The translations under genes and the position numbers were made by a program. Of a stretch of 64,000 nucleotides of DNA, positions 41,825-50,322 are shown piece after piece (position 1 is the first letter of the stretch; each line of letters begins with the position of its first letter). The notes under the pieces were generated by a model that was given only the letters and a program-made list of their open reading frames with translations, did no database searches and was not told the DNA's origin. The DNA is from Mycobacterium sp. ST-F2 (GTDB taxonomy: Bacteria > Actinomycetota > Actinomycetes > Mycobacteriales > Mycobacteriaceae): NCBI RefSeq assembly GCF_001905655.1, contig NZ_JMHT01000037.1, forward strand, positions 1-64,000, in the 5' to 3' direction.

Positions 41825-43678
41825 TCATGCGGCGGGGGTGCGCAGCGTCGGCGCTTTCAAGAGCTCCTCCATGCCGTTCGCGTCAACCGGACCTGACACC
41901 AGAAGCCCTTGTGCGCGGCGGTAACCCATGGCGATGAGTCGTTCTGCGGCGGACTCGGTCTCCAGCCCGTCGGCGGTCAATTCAAGGCCGAATGCGTCGG
42001 CCAGGACGGCGATCGACTGGACGAACAGCGCGTTCTCGCCGTCGTGATCGAGCGTCTGGACAAACGCGCGGCCGACTTTCAACGAATCGATGGGCAGCTC
42101 TTTCAAACTGGGCAGGAAGCTGTACCCGGTGCCGAAGTTGTCCAACGCGAGGTGCACTCCGATGTCCTTGAGCGCATGCAGAATCTGGCCACAGCGTTGG
42201 GCCTCGGTGACAAGCAGGTCTTCCGGTAGTTCCAGGCACAGCGAAGCCGCCGGAATGTCGAACTTGGCCAGCGTCGCGGCGAGATGTTCGGTGAACCCGT
42301 CGGTCACCACTTGGGCGGGGGACAGCTTCACCCGGAGCATGACGTTCTGTGCCAACCCCTTGATTCGCCAACGCTGGAATTGCTCGCAGGCCAGTCGCAG
42401 GACCTCGCGCCCTACGGCGCCGCCGAAATTGGTGGCTTCGGCGGTCGGCATGAACTCCTCGCGGAGCAACAGCCCGCGGGTGGGGTGGTTCCACCGGACC
42501 ACCGCCTCCATCGCCACGAGTCGTCCGGTACGGAGATCAACCTCGGGCTGGTAATGGAGAAACAGTGCGCCGTTGTCGACGCAGTCCTGCAGGTGCACTT
42601 CGATGTCGGTCTGGAGCGAATGCTGCGCCGCCAGTTCGTCGCTGAACGCGATCACCGTGTTGCCGCCGGCGGCCTTCGCGGCGGTCAGCGCGTGTTCGGC
42701 AAATCTGAGCAGGTCGGATACGGAGTCGGTTCCTGGAATCCCCACGGCGACGCCGATACTCACTCGGTGCCTGATGTAGGACGAGCCGAGCATCAGTCGA
42801 GCTGCCAACGTCTCGCGTAGCTGTTTGGCGTATGCGTACGCATCTGCGAGTGAGGTGGGCGCGTTGAGCACCGCGATGATCTCGTCCCCGCCGAGACGGG
42901 CGAGAAAGGCCGTGTCTGCCGCGTGTTCGCGTAACCGTTGCGTGAGTTCGACGAGAACCCGGTCCCCGGTCTCGTGACCGAGCAGGTCGTTGACCGCTTT
43001 GAGGTGATCGGGATCGATGTAGAGCGCCGCAACCGGTCCCGGCTGACCTGCCGCAAGCCGGTGTTCGAGATGCTCGAGCAGACTTCGGCGGTTGCGCAGG
43101 CTCGTCAGGTCATCATGCTCGGCAAGGTGCTGGACCGATGCGAGCGTCTCAACCCGGACTTTGACGTGGGCGAACATGGTGGCGATGACTTTCAGCGCCG
43201 TGATCTCCTCGTCCGACCATTGCCGGTCGCCGTACTTGATGAAACCCAGTGAGCCCGTTGTGACGAACCCTGCCGGTGCCGTCTTGTCAGTGACGTTCAT
43301 CGGCACTGCGGCGATCGAGACAACGGGCACGGTGGTGCCTTCTTCGATGCGCTGCTGGTATTCGTCGGGCTCGGCCCCGGGTCGCAGGATGACGGGTTCT
43401 GCGATGTGCTCGGCCATCGCGAAGACCGGGTCGGCGTCCTTGAAGTAGACGATTCCGAGCGGGTCGGGGTCCGGGATGTAGGTGCGGATCGGCCATTGCG
43501 CGATCAGGATCGTCGCGCCGATGGTGTGATCGTTGTGCCGCAGAAACGCCACGTCCAGCCCGAAATGGGCCGCCACGTCGGTCAACGCCTGCTCGCTGGC
43601 TGCGACGTAGTTGCCCGCGTCGGCCGCCATCAGGGTATGGGCGACCCCCTCGACAAGCTCGTTGAGGGCACTCAGCAC
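41825..43678 (-). CDS. dcpA: GAF-GGDEF-EAL cyclic-di-GMP protein (Rv1354c/DcpA-like) with degenerate EAL domain
   Basis: A 617-residue signalling protein. The GAF-like sensor is at residues 20-175. The GGDEF domain (about 180-350) has GHETGDRVL and RLGGDEIIAV (GGDEI, 263-267) and no RxxD inhibitory site (HAAD instead). The EAL domain (about 365-605) departs from the catalytic consensus at several points: EAV (391-393) for EAL, K451 for the metal-binding Asn, DN at 513-514 for DD, KVG (534-536) for KID, and ADGLE for AEGVE. Thus c-di-GMP synthesis is plausible but hydrolysis is doubtful. The GTG start is supported by a TANNNT hexamer 6 nt upstream. M. smegmatis DcpA and Rv1354c share this architecture. 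Confidence 0.86.
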   Translation of the reverse strand: MLSALNELVEGVAHTLMAADAGNYVAASEQALTDVAAHFGLDVAFLRHNDHTIGATILIAQWPIRTYIPDPDPLGIVYFKDADPVFAMAEHIAEPVILRPGAEPDEYQQRIEEGTTVPVVSIAAVPMNVTDKTAPAGFVTTGSLGFIKYGDRQWSDEEITALKVIATMFAHVKVRVETLASVQHLAEHDDLTSLRNRRSLLEHLEHRLAAGQPGPVAALYIDPDHLKAVNDLLGHETGDRVLVELTQRLREHAADTAFLARLGGDEIIAVLNAPTSLADAYAYAKQLRETLAARLMLGSSYIRHRVSIGVAVGIPGTDSVSDLLRFAEHALTAAKAAGGNTVIAFSDELAAQHSLQTDIEVHLQDCVDNGALFLHYQPEVDLRTGRLVAMEAVVRWNHPTRGLLLREEFMPTAEATNFGGAVGREVLRLACEQFQRWRIKGLAQNVMLRVKLSPAQVVTDGFTEHLAATLAKFDIPAASLCLELPEDLLVTEAQRCGQILHALKDIGVHLALDNFGTGYSFLPSLKELPIDSLKVGRAFVQTLDHDGENALFVQSIAVLADAFGLELTADGLETESAAERLIAMGYRRAQGLLVSGPVDANGMEELLKAPTLRTPAA

Positions 43679-43684
43679 TTCATT

Positions 43685-43690
43685 ACGGTA
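43685..43690 (-). promoter_or_regulatory. Leaderless -10 (TACCGT) of the GGDEF-EAL gene
   Basis: TACCGT on the minus strand is followed by 6 nt and the GTG at 43678. Confidence 0.45.
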
Positions 43691-43774
43691 GCCAACAAAT
43701 CGGGCAGGTGGTGAGCTTGTCGCCGGTTAGGTCTCAAACCGCGTGCCCGCAACCGGTAGGGCGACGGCGCTGGT

Positions 43775-45670
43775 TCAGGCCTGCAACATCTCCCAGTACG
43801 CCCCGCGGCGCTCGATCAGCTCGTCATGGGACCCGCGCTCGACGATCCGTCCGGCCTGGACCACCAGGATCAGGTCCGCGTCGCGGATGGTGGAAAGCCG
43901 GTGCGCGATAATGAAACTCGTCCGGTTGCGGCGCAGTTCGGCGGTGGCTTGGGCGATGAGCAGCTCGGTGCGGCTGTCGACGGAACTGGTGGCCTCGTCG
44001 AGGATCAGCAGCAGTGGTTGCCGCAGCAGCGCCCGGGCGATGGTGATCAGCTGCTTCTCTCCGGCGCTGATGTTCACGCCGTTCTCGCCCAGCCGGGTCT
44101 GGTACCCGTTCGGCAGTGTGTGCACGAAATGGTCGACGCGCGCGGTGCGGGCAGCCGCGATCACCTCGGCCTCGGTGGCGTCCGGGCGGCCGTAGGCGAT
44201 GTTGTCGTAGATGGTGCCGCCGATCAGCCAGGTGTCCTGCAACACCATGCCGATGCGTGACCGCAGCTCGGCGCGGCTCATCGTCGCGATGTCGTGACCG
44301 CCCAGCAGGATTCGGCCGGAATCGGGCTCGTAGAACCGCATCAGCAGGTTCACCAGTGTGGTCTTGCCGGCGCCGGTCGGCCCGACGATCGCGACGGTGG
44401 TGCCCGGTTCGGCGACGAGCGACAGCTCCTCGATGACGGGAGTTCCGGCGGTGTAGGAGAAGTTGACCCGCTCGAACTCCACCCGGTCCGGTGCGTGCGA
44501 CACCCGCGCCGGAGCCGCCCCGGCCATCCCCGCGGGCTCTTCGTCGGCGTCCAGGAATTCGAAAACCCGCTCGGCGCTGGCCATCCCGGACTGCATGGTG
44601 TTGTACATCGACGCGATCTGGGTCAGTGGCTGATTGAACTGCCGCACGTACTGGATGAACGCCTGAATGCTGCCGAGGCTGATCTGCCCGGTCGCCACCT
44701 GGATGCCACCGACAACGGCGACCCCGACATAGCTGATGTTGCCGATGAACGTCGTGATGGGCGAGACCAGTCCGGACAGCGACTGCGCACCGAAACTCGC
44801 CTGGTACAGCTCGTCATTCAGCGCGCGGAACTTCTCCTCGGCCAGTGCCCGGTGCCCGAACGTCTTGACCACGGTGAAGCCGCTGTAGGTCTCTTCGATG
44901 TGGGCGTTGAGGCGGCCGGTGCCCTGCCACTGCGCCATGAACTGTTGCCGCGACCGCTTGGTGATGAGTCGCGTCGCGAGCAGGGTGAAAGGCACTGTGA
45001 GCACGGTGATCAACGCCAGCAGCGGCGAAATCCAGATCATCGCCGCCAGCACCGTCACCACCGTCAGCGCCGAGGTCAGCAGTTGACTGACGGTGATGGT
45101 CAGAGACGTCTGGACGTTGTCGATGTCGTTGGTGACGCGGCTGAGAATCTCCCCGCGGGGCCGGGAGTCGAAGTAGGACAACGGCAGTCGGTGAACCTTG
45201 TCCTCGACGTGGGCGCGCAGTGTGAACATGGTGCGCTGCACGATCGTGTTGAGCAGTCGCGCTTCGGCCCACACCATCAGCGCCGAACCGAGATACAGCA
45301 GCAGCGCGTACGTCAGTACATGACCGATCGCGGTGAAGTCGACGCCCTGTCCCGGAACCACGCCGGACCCGGCGAGCAGATCGGCAAAAGTGTTGTCGCC
45401 GCGGGCCCGGGCCGCCGCCACCGCCTGCTCGCGGCTCATGCCCGCCGGCAGGCCGCGCCCCAGCACACCGTTGAACAAGAGGTCGGTGGCATGGCCCAGG
45501 ATGCGTGGTCCGATCACGCCGACGGCGATCCCGGCGATCCCCAACAGCATCACCACGGCAACCCTGGCGCGTTGCGGCGCCAGCTGTTTCACCAACCGCA
45601 GTGCCGTGACGCGGAAGTTCTCGGACCGTGAACCGGACGCCAGCATCGCGGCTGACGGCGGCCGGGTCAC
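43775..45670 (-). CDS. ABC exporter half-transporter (Rv1272c-like)
   Basis: A 631-residue transporter, the same length as Rv1272c. The membrane domain (about 30-340) has six helices and the coupling segment SYFDSRPRGEILSRVTNDID. The nucleotide-binding domain has GPTGAGKTT (Walker A), QDTWLIGGTIYDNI, NISAGEKQLITIARAL and LLILDEATSSVD (signature NISAGEKQ is a variant of LSGGQ). It pairs with the gene upstream to form a heterodimeric exporter in the inner membrane. Rv1272c has been associated with fatty-acid import when expressed in E. coli. The GTG at 45670 overlaps the stop of its partner (GTGA). Confidence 0.9.
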   Translation of the reverse strand: MTRPPSAAMLASGSRSENFRVTALRLVKQLAPQRARVAVVMLLGIAGIAVGVIGPRILGHATDLLFNGVLGRGLPAGMSREQAVAAARARGDNTFADLLAGSGVVPGQGVDFTAIGHVLTYALLLYLGSALMVWAEARLLNTIVQRTMFTLRAHVEDKVHRLPLSYFDSRPRGEILSRVTNDIDNVQTSLTITVSQLLTSALTVVTVLAAMIWISPLLALITVLTVPFTLLATRLITKRSRQQFMAQWQGTGRLNAHIEETYSGFTVVKTFGHRALAEEKFRALNDELYQASFGAQSLSGLVSPITTFIGNISYVGVAVVGGIQVATGQISLGSIQAFIQYVRQFNQPLTQIASMYNTMQSGMASAERVFEFLDADEEPAGMAGAAPARVSHAPDRVEFERVNFSYTAGTPVIEELSLVAEPGTTVAIVGPTGAGKTTLVNLLMRFYEPDSGRILLGGHDIATMSRAELRSRIGMVLQDTWLIGGTIYDNIAYGRPDATEAEVIAAARTARVDHFVHTLPNGYQTRLGENGVNISAGEKQLITIARALLRQPLLLILDEATSSVDSRTELLIAQATAELRRNRTSFIIAHRLSTIRDADLILVVQAGRIVERGSHDELIERRGAYWEMLQA

Positions 45671-47400
45671 GCCACGTCTCCGGCCGCCACGGCCTGCGAA
45701 TCCGCGAATTCGCGGTACACCGGGCACGACTGCAGCAGTTCGTCGTGGCTGCCGGTGCCGACCACGTGGCCGTTGTCCAGAACGACGATCTGATCGGCGC
45801 TGACGACCGTCGAAAGACGTTGGGCGACAATGACCACCGTGGCATCGGCGGCCGCCGCCGACAACGCGGCCCGCACCCGGGCATCGGTGTGGACATCCAG
45901 GGCCGAGAAGGCGTCGTCGAACAGATACACTGCCGGTCGCCGGACCACCGCACGGGCGATGGCGAGGCGCTGACGCTGTCCACCGGAGAAGTTGATGCCG
46001 CCCTGGGCGACGGGCATACCGAGGCCCTCGGGGTGGTCCGCCACGAAGTCGGCCGACGCGACACCCAGCGCCGCCCACATTTCGTCTTCCGTCGCATCGG
46101 CTTTCCCGAACCGCAGGTTGTCGGCGACCGTGCCGGAGAACATGTGGCCGCGCTGCGGCACTACTCCGATGGTCGACCACAACTGCTCTGGGTCGTAATC
46201 CCGTACGTCGACGCCGTCGACCGACACGGAGCCGGAGGTGACGTCGTACATCCGGCACAGCAATGCCATCAGCGTCGACTTGCCGGAACCCGTCGACCCC
46301 ACGATGGCCGTCACCGTGCCCGGACGGGCGGTCAGCGAAACGCCGTGCAGCACTGGATCGTCGGCGCCGGGGTAGCCGAATGTGGCTGCCGTCACCTGGA
46401 TTTCCCCGCGCCGCACCTCCGGCACCACGGGCGAATCGGGCGCCACGATGGTCGGCTCGGTGGCGAGCACAGCGGCGATCCGCTCGGCACACACCGATGC
46501 CCGCGGCAGGATCACCAGCACGATCGTCACCATCAGCACAGCCATCAGGATCTGCATGAAGTACGACAGGAAAGCGATCAGCGAGCCGACTTCCATCTGG
46601 CCGTGGTCTATGCGGATGCCGCCGAACCAGATCACCGCGACGCTGGACAGGTTCACCACGAGCGTCGTCGCGGGCAGCATCAGCGCCTGCCAGCGGCCGA
46701 CCGTCATGGTGGTGTCGGTCAGGGCGTGGTTGGCGGCGGAGAACCGGTCGCGTTCGGCGTCCTCCCGGGAGAAGGCCCGGACCACGCGGATACCGGTGAG
46801 CTGCTCGCGCAGCACCCGGCCCAAGTTGTCGATCAACCGCTGCATGCGGCGGAACAGCGGCAGCAGCCGCGAGATGATCAGGTAGTTGCAGATCGCCATC
46901 ACCGGCACACTGACCAGCAGCAGCCAGGACAGGCCGGCGTTCTGGTGCACGGCCATGGCGATGCCGCCGATGCTCATGATCGGTGCGGTGATCAACATGG
47001 TGCAGGTCATCTGCACCAGCACCTGAATCTGCTGAACATCGTTGGTGGTGCGGGTCATCAGCGTCGGCGCCCCGAACCGCGCGGCTTCGGCGTTGGACCA
47101 GCCGAGCACCTGCCGGAACACCGCCCACCGCAGGTCCCGGCCGAAACCCATGCCGGCGCGCGAACCGAAATAGACCGCGCCGATCGCGCACAGCACCTGC
47201 ACCGCGCTGACACCGAGCATGACGCCGCCGAGTCGCCCGATGACGGCGGTGTCACCGCGGGCGACGCCGTGGTCGATGATGCGGGCGTTGAGCGTCGGCA
47301 GATACAGCGAGGCCAGCGTGCTGATCAGTTGCAGCGTCGCCACCACCGTCAGCTGCCGCCGATACGGCCTCGTGTACTGCCGCAGCAGTGCCCAGAGCAT
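45667..47400 (-). CDS. ABC exporter half-transporter (Rv1273c-like)
   Basis: A 577-residue half-transporter. The membrane domain begins MLWALLRQYTRPYRRQLTVV; the NBD has GSTGSGKST (Walker A), FSGGQRQRLAIARAVVRRP and VYLFDDAFSALD (Walker B with Asp in place of the catalytic Glu: FDDAFSALD). The substitution marks this as the degenerate site of an asymmetric exporter pair with the downstream gene. The ATG at 47398-47400 is the conserved start; the open frame runs far upstream only by chance. It is divergent from lprB. Confidence 0.91.
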   Translation of the reverse strand: MLWALLRQYTRPYRRQLTVVATLQLISTLASLYLPTLNARIIDHGVARGDTAVIGRLGGVMLGVSAVQVLCAIGAVYFGSRAGMGFGRDLRWAVFRQVLGWSNAEAARFGAPTLMTRTTNDVQQIQVLVQMTCTMLITAPIMSIGGIAMAVHQNAGLSWLLLVSVPVMAICNYLIISRLLPLFRRMQRLIDNLGRVLREQLTGIRVVRAFSREDAERDRFSAANHALTDTTMTVGRWQALMLPATTLVVNLSSVAVIWFGGIRIDHGQMEVGSLIAFLSYFMQILMAVLMVTIVLVILPRASVCAERIAAVLATEPTIVAPDSPVVPEVRRGEIQVTAATFGYPGADDPVLHGVSLTARPGTVTAIVGSTGSGKSTLMALLCRMYDVTSGSVSVDGVDVRDYDPEQLWSTIGVVPQRGHMFSGTVADNLRFGKADATEDEMWAALGVASADFVADHPEGLGMPVAQGGINFSGGQRQRLAIARAVVRRPAVYLFDDAFSALDVHTDARVRAALSAAAADATVVIVAQRLSTVVSADQIVVLDNGHVVGTGSHDELLQSCPVYREFADSQAVAAGDVA

Positions 47401-47483
47401 GCGGTTACTGTGGCACACCCGAGAAAGCTTGTAGAAAGACCAGGTCAGTCGGCCTGTCGGTGGTTGACCTCGGAACCTGCCGC

Positions 47484-47489
47484 TACAGT
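47484..47489 (+). promoter_or_regulatory. Leaderless -10 (TACAGT) of lprB
   Basis: TACAGT ends 7 nt before the GTG at 47497. An AGGTCA/TGACCT inverted pair (47442-47447 and 47465-47470) lies between the divergent exporter and lprB starts. Confidence 0.5.
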
Positions 47490-47496
47490 GCATGGC

Positions 47497-48060
47497 GTGA
47501 CCCGCAGACAGGTGAAGACCGCCGCCGCGACCGTGCTTGCCGCGGCCATGATTCCGGCGATGTCCGCCTGCTCGGACGACGGCAACGCCAGCGGGGCACC
47601 GGCCGGTGGTCCGTCGGGCCCGTCGGCGGCGGGGCCGGCCAAGCACGGCCCGATGTTCCCCGTGTGTGGCGGCGTCAGTGACCAGACCGTGGCGCAGCTG
47701 ACCCAGGTCCCCGGCCTGGTCAACACCGCGAAGAACTCCGTCGGCTGCCAGTGGCTGGTCAACGGCGGCATCCTCGGTCCGCACTTCTCGTTCACCTGGT
47801 ACCGGGGCAGCCCGATCGGCCGTGAGCGCAAGACCGAGGAACGGACGCGAGCCGACGTCAACGACATCAACATCAACGGCCATCCCGGTTTCGTGGCCCT
47901 CGGCGAGGACCCGATGATCGGCAAGAGCCTGTGTGAGGTCGGCATCCAGTTCGACGACGACTTCATCGAATGGTCCATCAGCTTCTCCCAGAAGCCGTTC
48001 CCCGATCCGTGCGACATCGCGAAGGAACTGGCCCGGCAATCGATTGCGAACGCGAAATGA
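47497..48060 (+). CDS. lprB: Lipoprotein LprB (DUF3558-like)
   Basis: A 187-residue lipoprotein. The signal peptide (TRRQVKTAAATVLAAAMIPAMSAC) ends in a lipobox with C25, then a Gly/Ser/Ala linker and a folded domain with two further Cys pairs (FPVCGGVSD, VGCQWLVNG, KSLCEVGI, PDPCDIA), typical of DUF3558 proteins. The length matches LprB (Rv1274). The GTG start is fixed by the leaderless promoter. Overlap ATGA with lprC indicates an operon. Surface-exposed; function unknown. Confidence 0.9.
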   Translation: MTRRQVKTAAATVLAAAMIPAMSACSDDGNASGAPAGGPSGPSAAGPAKHGPMFPVCGGVSDQTVAQLTQVPGLVNTAKNSVGCQWLVNGGILGPHFSFTWYRGSPIGRERKTEERTRADVNDININGHPGFVALGEDPMIGKSLCEVGIQFDDDFIEWSISFSQKPFPDPCDIAKELARQSIANAK

Positions 48061-48596
48061 CACAGCGAAAACTGGCTGGAGCAGTCGTCGTGATGTCGGC
48101 GTTGGCACTTGTTGGCTGCGCACGGTCGGTCGAGGGCACCGCGATGAAGGAAGGCGCCGGCGGCGGCAGTGAGCACTCGGCGGAGTCGTATCCGAACCTG
48201 CTCAAAGAGTGCGACGTGCTGACCAACGACGTGCTGGCCAAGACGGTCGGCGCGGACCCGCTGGACATCCAGAGCACCTTCGTGGGCGCGGTGTGCCGGT
48301 GGCAGGCGCTGAACCAGACGGCCGGCCTCATCGACATCACCCGGTTCTGGTATGAGCAGGGCAGCCTCGACGAGGAAACCAAGGTCGCCAAGCACCTCAA
48401 CTACAAGTACGAGAACAAGGCGATCGCCGGTGTGAAGTCGATCATCATGCACCCGAACGACCCCAACGGTTCGTGCGGTGTGGCGAGCGACGCGGCCGGT
48501 GTCGTGGGCTGGTGGGTCAACCCGCAGGGCCCGGGCGCGGATGCCTGCGGCATGGCCACCAAGCTGATGGAGCTGACGCTCGCGACCAACTCCTAA
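48057..48596 (+). CDS. lprC: Lipoprotein LprC (DUF3558-like)
   Basis: A 179-residue lipoprotein (LprC of M. tuberculosis is about 180). The signal QRKLAGAVVVMSALALVGCA gives lipid Cys at residue 21. The mature domain shares the DUF3558 layout of lprB (LKECDVLTNDVLAK, GAVCRWQAL, GSCGVAS, ADACGMATKLME). The ATG overlaps the lprB stop by 4 nt. The two are tandem paralogues next to an ABC exporter, the same as Rv1272c-Rv1275. Its stop interleaves with the SixA-like gene. Confidence 0.9.
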   Translation: MTQRKLAGAVVVMSALALVGCARSVEGTAMKEGAGGGSEHSAESYPNLLKECDVLTNDVLAKTVGADPLDIQSTFVGAVCRWQALNQTAGLIDITRFWYEQGSLDEETKVAKHLNYKYENKAIAGVKSIIMHPNDPNGSCGVASDAAGVVGWWVNPQGPGADACGMATKLMELTLATNS

Positions 48597-49093
48597 CGGG
48601 GTATGTGGAACTGCGCCAGCGTGGCGCTGCGCAGTTCCAGCTGCGACCAGGGCCGGTCGGTGTGCAGAACCGCGATCGCGGACGTCGGGTACTTCATCGC
48701 GATCTGGCCGGCGGCGTCGGCGTCGCTCGTGTCGAGCGACGCCAGACTCAGCGCGAGCGATGACATCACCGGCTCGTGGCCGATCAGCAGCACCGTGTTC
48801 GCGTCCTCCGGTGCGCCGTTGATGACGTCGATGGCGATGCCTGCCGTCGCATCGTAGAGGCGGTCGACGTACGTCACGGGTGCGGTGATCCCGGTGCGGG
48901 CGAGGGTCTGCCGGGTTCGGGTGGCGGTCGAGCACAACACGGCGTCGACGGCCGGCAGGTGCTCCCGGATCCAGTCCCCGGCGAGCGCGGCTTCGCGGAT
49001 GCCACGTTTGGCCAGCGGCCGCTCGTGGTCGGCGACCCCGTAGGGGTAGTCGGACTTGGCGTGCCGCAGCAGGATCAGCGTTCGGGTTCCCAC
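48593..49093 (-). CDS. Phosphohistidine phosphatase SixA-like (histidine phosphatase superfamily, Rv1276c-like)
   Basis: A 166-residue phosphoglycerate-mutase-fold phosphatase. The active-site motif is LRHAKSD (RHA variant of RHG) at the N-terminus, with STATRTRQT and LLIGHEPVMS supplying further catalytic Arg and His. It resembles SixA, which dephosphorylates histidine kinases or the PTS. The GTG at 49093 is preceded at 6 nt by TACGGT, a leaderless -10. Convergent with lprC and divergent from the SbcD-like gene, as in Rv1276c. Confidence 0.88.
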   Translation of the reverse strand: MGTRTLILLRHAKSDYPYGVADHERPLAKRGIREAALAGDWIREHLPAVDAVLCSTATRTRQTLARTGITAPVTYVDRLYDATAGIAIDVINGAPEDANTVLLIGHEPVMSSLALSLASLDTSDADAAGQIAMKYPTSAIAVLHTDRPWSQLELRSATLAQFHIPR

Positions 49094-49099
49094 CCGCCC

Positions 49100-49105
49100 A
49101 CCGTA
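49100..49105 (-). promoter_or_regulatory. Leaderless -10 (TACGGT) of the SixA-like gene
   Basis: TACGGT on the minus strand ends 6 nt before GTG at 49093. Confidence 0.4.
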
Positions 49106-49182
49106 GATCCCCGGAGTTGTCGGTGTCCGGTTTTACACTCGCCGCAGGACATTTCGAACAGCAGAAGAAAGGGGACGCCGAG

Positions 49183-50322
49183 ATGCGTTTCGTGCACACC
49201 GCCGACTGGCAGCTCGGCATGACCCGGCATTTCCTGAACGGTGAGGCGCAGCCGCGCTATTCGGCTGCCCGCCGCGACGCGGTGGCGCGCCTCGGTGCGC
49301 TGTGCGCCGAGGTCGGTGCGGAGTTCGTCGTCGTGGCGGGGGATGTCTTCGAGCACAACCAGCTGGACCCGCGTGAGGTCAGCCTGTCGCTGGAAGCCAT
49401 GCGCGCCATCAAGGTTCCGGTGTTCCTGTTGCCCGGTAATCACGATCCGCTGGATCCGTCGTCGGTGTACACCAGCGCGCTGTTCCTGGCCGAATGCCCG
49501 TCCAACGTCACGGTGCTCGACGGTGTGCACGAGCTGCGCCCGGGCGTCCAGATCATCGGCGCCCCATGGCGCTCGAAGGCGCCCACCACGGACCTGACGG
49601 GCGACGTGGTCGGCGGCCTGCCCGCCGATGGCGTCACCCGAATTGTCGTGGGCCACGGTGGGGTTGACGTCCTGGACCCCGACCCGACCAAGCCGTCGCT
49701 GATCCGGCTCGACACCGTGGAGGCCGCGGTGCGCCGCGGCGCGGTCCACTACGTGGCGTTGGGGGACAAGCACTCTCGCACCGAGGTGGGCAGCACCGGC
49801 CGGGTCTGGTACTCGGGTGCGCCGGAAGTCACCAATTACGATGACATCGAAGCGGATTCGGGTCACGTGCTGGTGGTGGACCTCGACGACGAGGATCAGA
49901 CCGTGACGGTGCAGGCCCGTCACGTGGGCCGGTGGCGGTTCGTCACCCTGCGCCGGATCGTGGACACCAACCGTGACATCGCCGATCTGGACCTGAATCT
50001 CGACGGTCTGCCGGACAAGGAGCGCACCGTCGTCCGGCTCGCGCTGACCGGGTCGCTGACCATCTCCGACAAAGCCGATCTCGACGTCCGCCTCGATCGC
50101 TACGCGCGGCTGTTCGCCGCACTGACCACCTGGGAACGGCACACCGATCTCGTAGTGGTCCCGGCCGACGGCGAATTCGACGACCTGGGTATCGGCGGCT
50201 TCGCCGCGGCGGCGGTCGACGAACTGGTCGGCACCGCGCGCTCTGCGGGGGACGGCGCCGACGACGCGCAGGCGGCCCTCGCGCTGCTGCTGCGCCTCGT
50301 CGATCGGGGGACCGCGGCATGA
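49183..50322 (+). CDS. SbcD/YhaO-like metallophosphoesterase (Rv1277-like)
   Basis: A 379-residue nuclease of the Mre11/SbcD group. Metal motifs are FVHTADWQLG (D8, with Gln10 where SbcD usually has His), VVAGDVFEHN, LLPGNHDP, VVGHGGVD and ALGDKHSRTEV. The C-terminal region is a capping/partner-binding domain. The ATG at 49183 follows a GAAAGGGGA SD. Its last codon overlaps the start of the ATPase gene (ATGA), so the two subunits are made together, as for Rv1277-Rv1278. Probable function: DNA-end processing nuclease. Confidence 0.9.
   Translation: MRFVHTADWQLGMTRHFLNGEAQPRYSAARRDAVARLGALCAEVGAEFVVVAGDVFEHNQLDPREVSLSLEAMRAIKVPVFLLPGNHDPLDPSSVYTSALFLAECPSNVTVLDGVHELRPGVQIIGAPWRSKAPTTDLTGDVVGGLPADGVTRIVVGHGGVDVLDPDPTKPSLIRLDTVEAAVRRGAVHYVALGDKHSRTEVGSTGRVWYSGAPEVTNYDDIEADSGHVLVVDLDDEDQTVTVQARHVGRWRFVTLRRIVDTNRDIADLDLNLDGLPDKERTVVRLALTGSLTISDKADLDVRLDRYARLFAALTTWERHTDLVVVPADGEFDDLGIGGFAAAAVDELVGTARSAGDGADDAQAALALLLRLVDRGTAA

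Noticed and set aside
47401..48123. Extension of the Rv1273c-like frame upstream to 48123
   Set aside because: It runs antisense through lprB; family alignment and the divergent promoter support the ATG at 47400.
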